A stretch of DNA of 64,000 nucleotides from Hydrogenophaga taeniospiralis. GTDB lineage: Bacteria > Pseudomonadota > Gammaproteobacteria > Burkholderiales > Burkholderiaceae_C. The stretch lies in NCBI RefSeq assembly GCF_020510445.1, contig NZ_JAHBAG010000001.1:2952501-3016500 (forward strand), in the 5' to 3' direction. A program made the position numbers and the translations under genes. The notes under the pieces are model-generated. The model was not told where the DNA came from. It made no database searches and worked only from the letters and a program-made list of their open reading frames with translations. This document shows positions 62,734 through 64,000 of the stretch, one piece after another (the first letter of the stretch is position 1; every line of letters starts with the position of its first letter).

Positions 62734-64000
62734 ATGACCGCACCCCTCGCCCACGAAAACAGCCTGCTCACCACCGCGCGCGACGACGCGCCCGCCGCCG
62801 CCGACGCCTCCTTGCCCGAGGGCTGGCTGGCGGTCGAATCCCTCGACATCGATGCCCAGGGCATCGCCCGCCGCCCGGACGGCAAAGTCGTCTTCATCGA
62901 AGGCGCCTTGCCCTTCGAGGTGGTCAGCACCAGCGTGCACCGCAAGAAGAACAACTGGGAGGCGGGCGTCGTCACCGCCATCCACCGCGAATCCTCGCAG
63001 CGCGTGCGCCCGGGTTGCCCGCATTTCGGGCTGCACGCCGGCGCCTGTGGCGGCTGCAAGATGCAGCACCTGCACGAGGGCGCTCAGGTGGCCATCAAGC
63101 AGCGCGTGTTGGAGGACAACCTCTGGCACCTGGGCAAGGTGAAGGCGCAGACGATGCTGCGCCCCATCGAAGGACCGGCCTGGGGCTACCGCTACCGCGC
63201 ACGCCTGTCGGTGCGTTTCGTGCACAAGAAGGGCGAGGTGCTGATCGGCTTTCACGAGCGCAAGAGTCGCTACGTGGCCGACATGCAGGTCTGCCCGGTG
63301 CTGCCCCCCCACGTGAGCGCGATGATGATGCCGCTGCGCGAGCTGATCTTCGGCATGGACGCGCGCGAAACCTGCCCGCAGATCGAATTGGCCTGTGGCG
63401 ACGAGGTCACGGCGCTGGTGCTGCGCCACCTGGAGCCTCTGTCCGAAGACGATACGGCCCGGCTGCGCGCTTTTGGCGCGCAACACGGTGTGCAGTGGTG
63501 GTTGCAGGCCAAGGGGCCGGACACCGTGAAGCTGCTGGACGAGGGTGGGCCGCTGTTGTCGTATGCGCTGCCCGACTTCGGCATCACCATGCCGTTCAAG
63601 CCCACCGATTTCACCCAGGTCAATCCACACATCAACCGCGTGCTGGTGACGCGTGCACTGCGCCTGCTGGAGGCCCGGAAACCTGAGCGCGTGATCGACT
63701 GGTTCTGTGGTTTGGGCAATTTCACCCTGCCCATTGCCACCCAGGCGGGCGAGGTGCTGGGTATCGAGGGCAGCGAGACCCTGGTGGCGCGTTCACGCGA
63801 AAACCTGGCCGGCAACCAGGCCGGGCGAACCACCCCGCTGGCGCCCACCCGCTTCGTGGCGCGCAACCTGTTCGAGATGACGCCGGCCCAGCTGGTGGCC
63901 GACGGTGTGGCTGACAAATGGCTGGTCGATCCGCCGCGCGAAGGCGCATTCGCGCTCGCCAAGGCGCTGGCCGACCTGCACCAGCAGCCCGAACTGCGGG
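62734..64000 (+). CDS. rlmD: 23S rRNA (uracil1939-C5)-methyltransferase RlmD, truncated by window edge
   Basis: About 422 codons are present; the C-terminus lies outside. RlmD methylates U1939 of 23S rRNA using SAM and holds a [4Fe-4S] cluster. A TRAM-like N-terminal domain (about 25-90) precedes the cluster Cys residues in [14 protein letters not shown], where the first gap is four residues longer than the CPHFGVCGGC of E. coli, and VCPVL. The methyltransferase domain shows [24 protein letters not shown] and LVDPPREG. The nucleophilic Cys is beyond the edge. The start at ATG 62734 is the first with family similarity. Confidence 0.94.
   Translation, partial: MTAPLAHENSLLTTARDDAPAAADASLPEGWLAVESLDIDAQGIARRPDGKVVFIEGALPFEVVSTSVHRKKNNWEAGVVTAIHRESSQRVRPGCPHFGLHAGACGGCKMQHLHEGAQVAIKQRVLEDNLWHLGKVKAQTMLRPIEGPAWGYRYRARLSVRFVHKKGEVLIGFHERKSRYVADMQVCPVLPPHVSAMMMPLRELIFGMDARETCPQIELACGDEVTALVLRHLEPLSEDDTARLRAFGAQHGVQWWLQAKGPDTVKLLDEGGPLLSYALPDFGITMPFKPTDFTQVNPHINRVLVTRALRLLEARKPERVIDWFCGLGNFTLPIATQAGEVLGIEGSETLVARSRENLAGNQAGRTTPLAPTRFVARNLFEMTPAQLVADGVADKWLVDPPREGAFALAKALADLHQQPELR

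Overview
The window is chromosomal DNA from a high-GC betaproteobacterium, most likely family Comamonadaceae (Hydrogenophaga/Acidovorax-like). This rests on gene order and protein style: xseB-ispA-dxs, dapA-bamC, EF-P with the rhamnosyltransferase EarP, hupB-tRNA-Val-ppiD, a TakP-like TRAP system with a Tat signal, and a dispersed GC-rich intergenic repeat. Genes are dense on both strands. I see no phage, insertion sequence, CRISPR array or rRNA operon.

Layout. 1-6.5 kb (minus strand): two adjacent membrane PAS sensor proteins (one cut by the window edge), a mercaptopyruvate-type sulfurtransferase, a DMT permease and a Rieske oxygenase. 6.9-10 kb (plus): xseB-ispA-dxs, isoprenoid precursor synthesis. 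10.2-14.4 kb (plus): a three-part TRAP transporter, then dut. 14.4-17.3 kb: the divergent pair slyD/roxA only 14 bp apart, a hypothetical protein, an AT-rich structured intergenic region and an Ala-rich lipoprotein. 17.3-21.4 kb (minus): dapA-bamC and an overlapping trio of MFS transporter, 42-residue membrane peptide and methyltransferase. 21.6-26.9 kb (plus): parE, lytic transglycosylase, parC and a 57-residue membrane protein. 27-31 kb: metallo-beta-lactamase-fold hydrolase, PLP amino-acid deaminase-like enzyme, HExxH membrane protein, RidA. 31-36.3 kb (plus): rmuC, nhaD, an MFS transporter, nhaA.

36.3-43.3 kb is a complete tripartite RND efflux system with a divergent TetR regulator and a perfect AcrR-like operator between them; two tandem repeat elements sit between the pump and outer-membrane-channel genes. 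43.4-47.2 kb (minus): earP, efp, an AEC permease and a LOG-family protein. 47.3-51 kb (plus): uvrC, pgsA and a DMT permease whose 3' end overlaps a convergent LysR gene. The LysR gene diverges from a two-gene unit of an alpha/beta hydrolase (fluoroacetate-dehalogenase/epoxide-hydrolase type) and a tartrate/D-malate dehydrogenase. 54-56.8 kb: hupB, tRNA-Val, ppiD, tRNA-His. 56.8-59 kb (minus): two oxidoreductases. 59.1-64 kb (plus): surE-pcm-nlpD, a DEDDy exonuclease and the start of rlmD.

The most unusual signals are regulatory. Twelve start codons sit 6-8 nt after a -10-like hexamer, which would give leaderless mRNAs; in slyD/roxA a single 12-bp palindrome supplies this on both strands. A family of about 85-bp palindromic repeats lies between genes and in two cases begins exactly at a stop codon. 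The best metabolic lead is the LysR-hydrolase-tartrate dehydrogenase locus.
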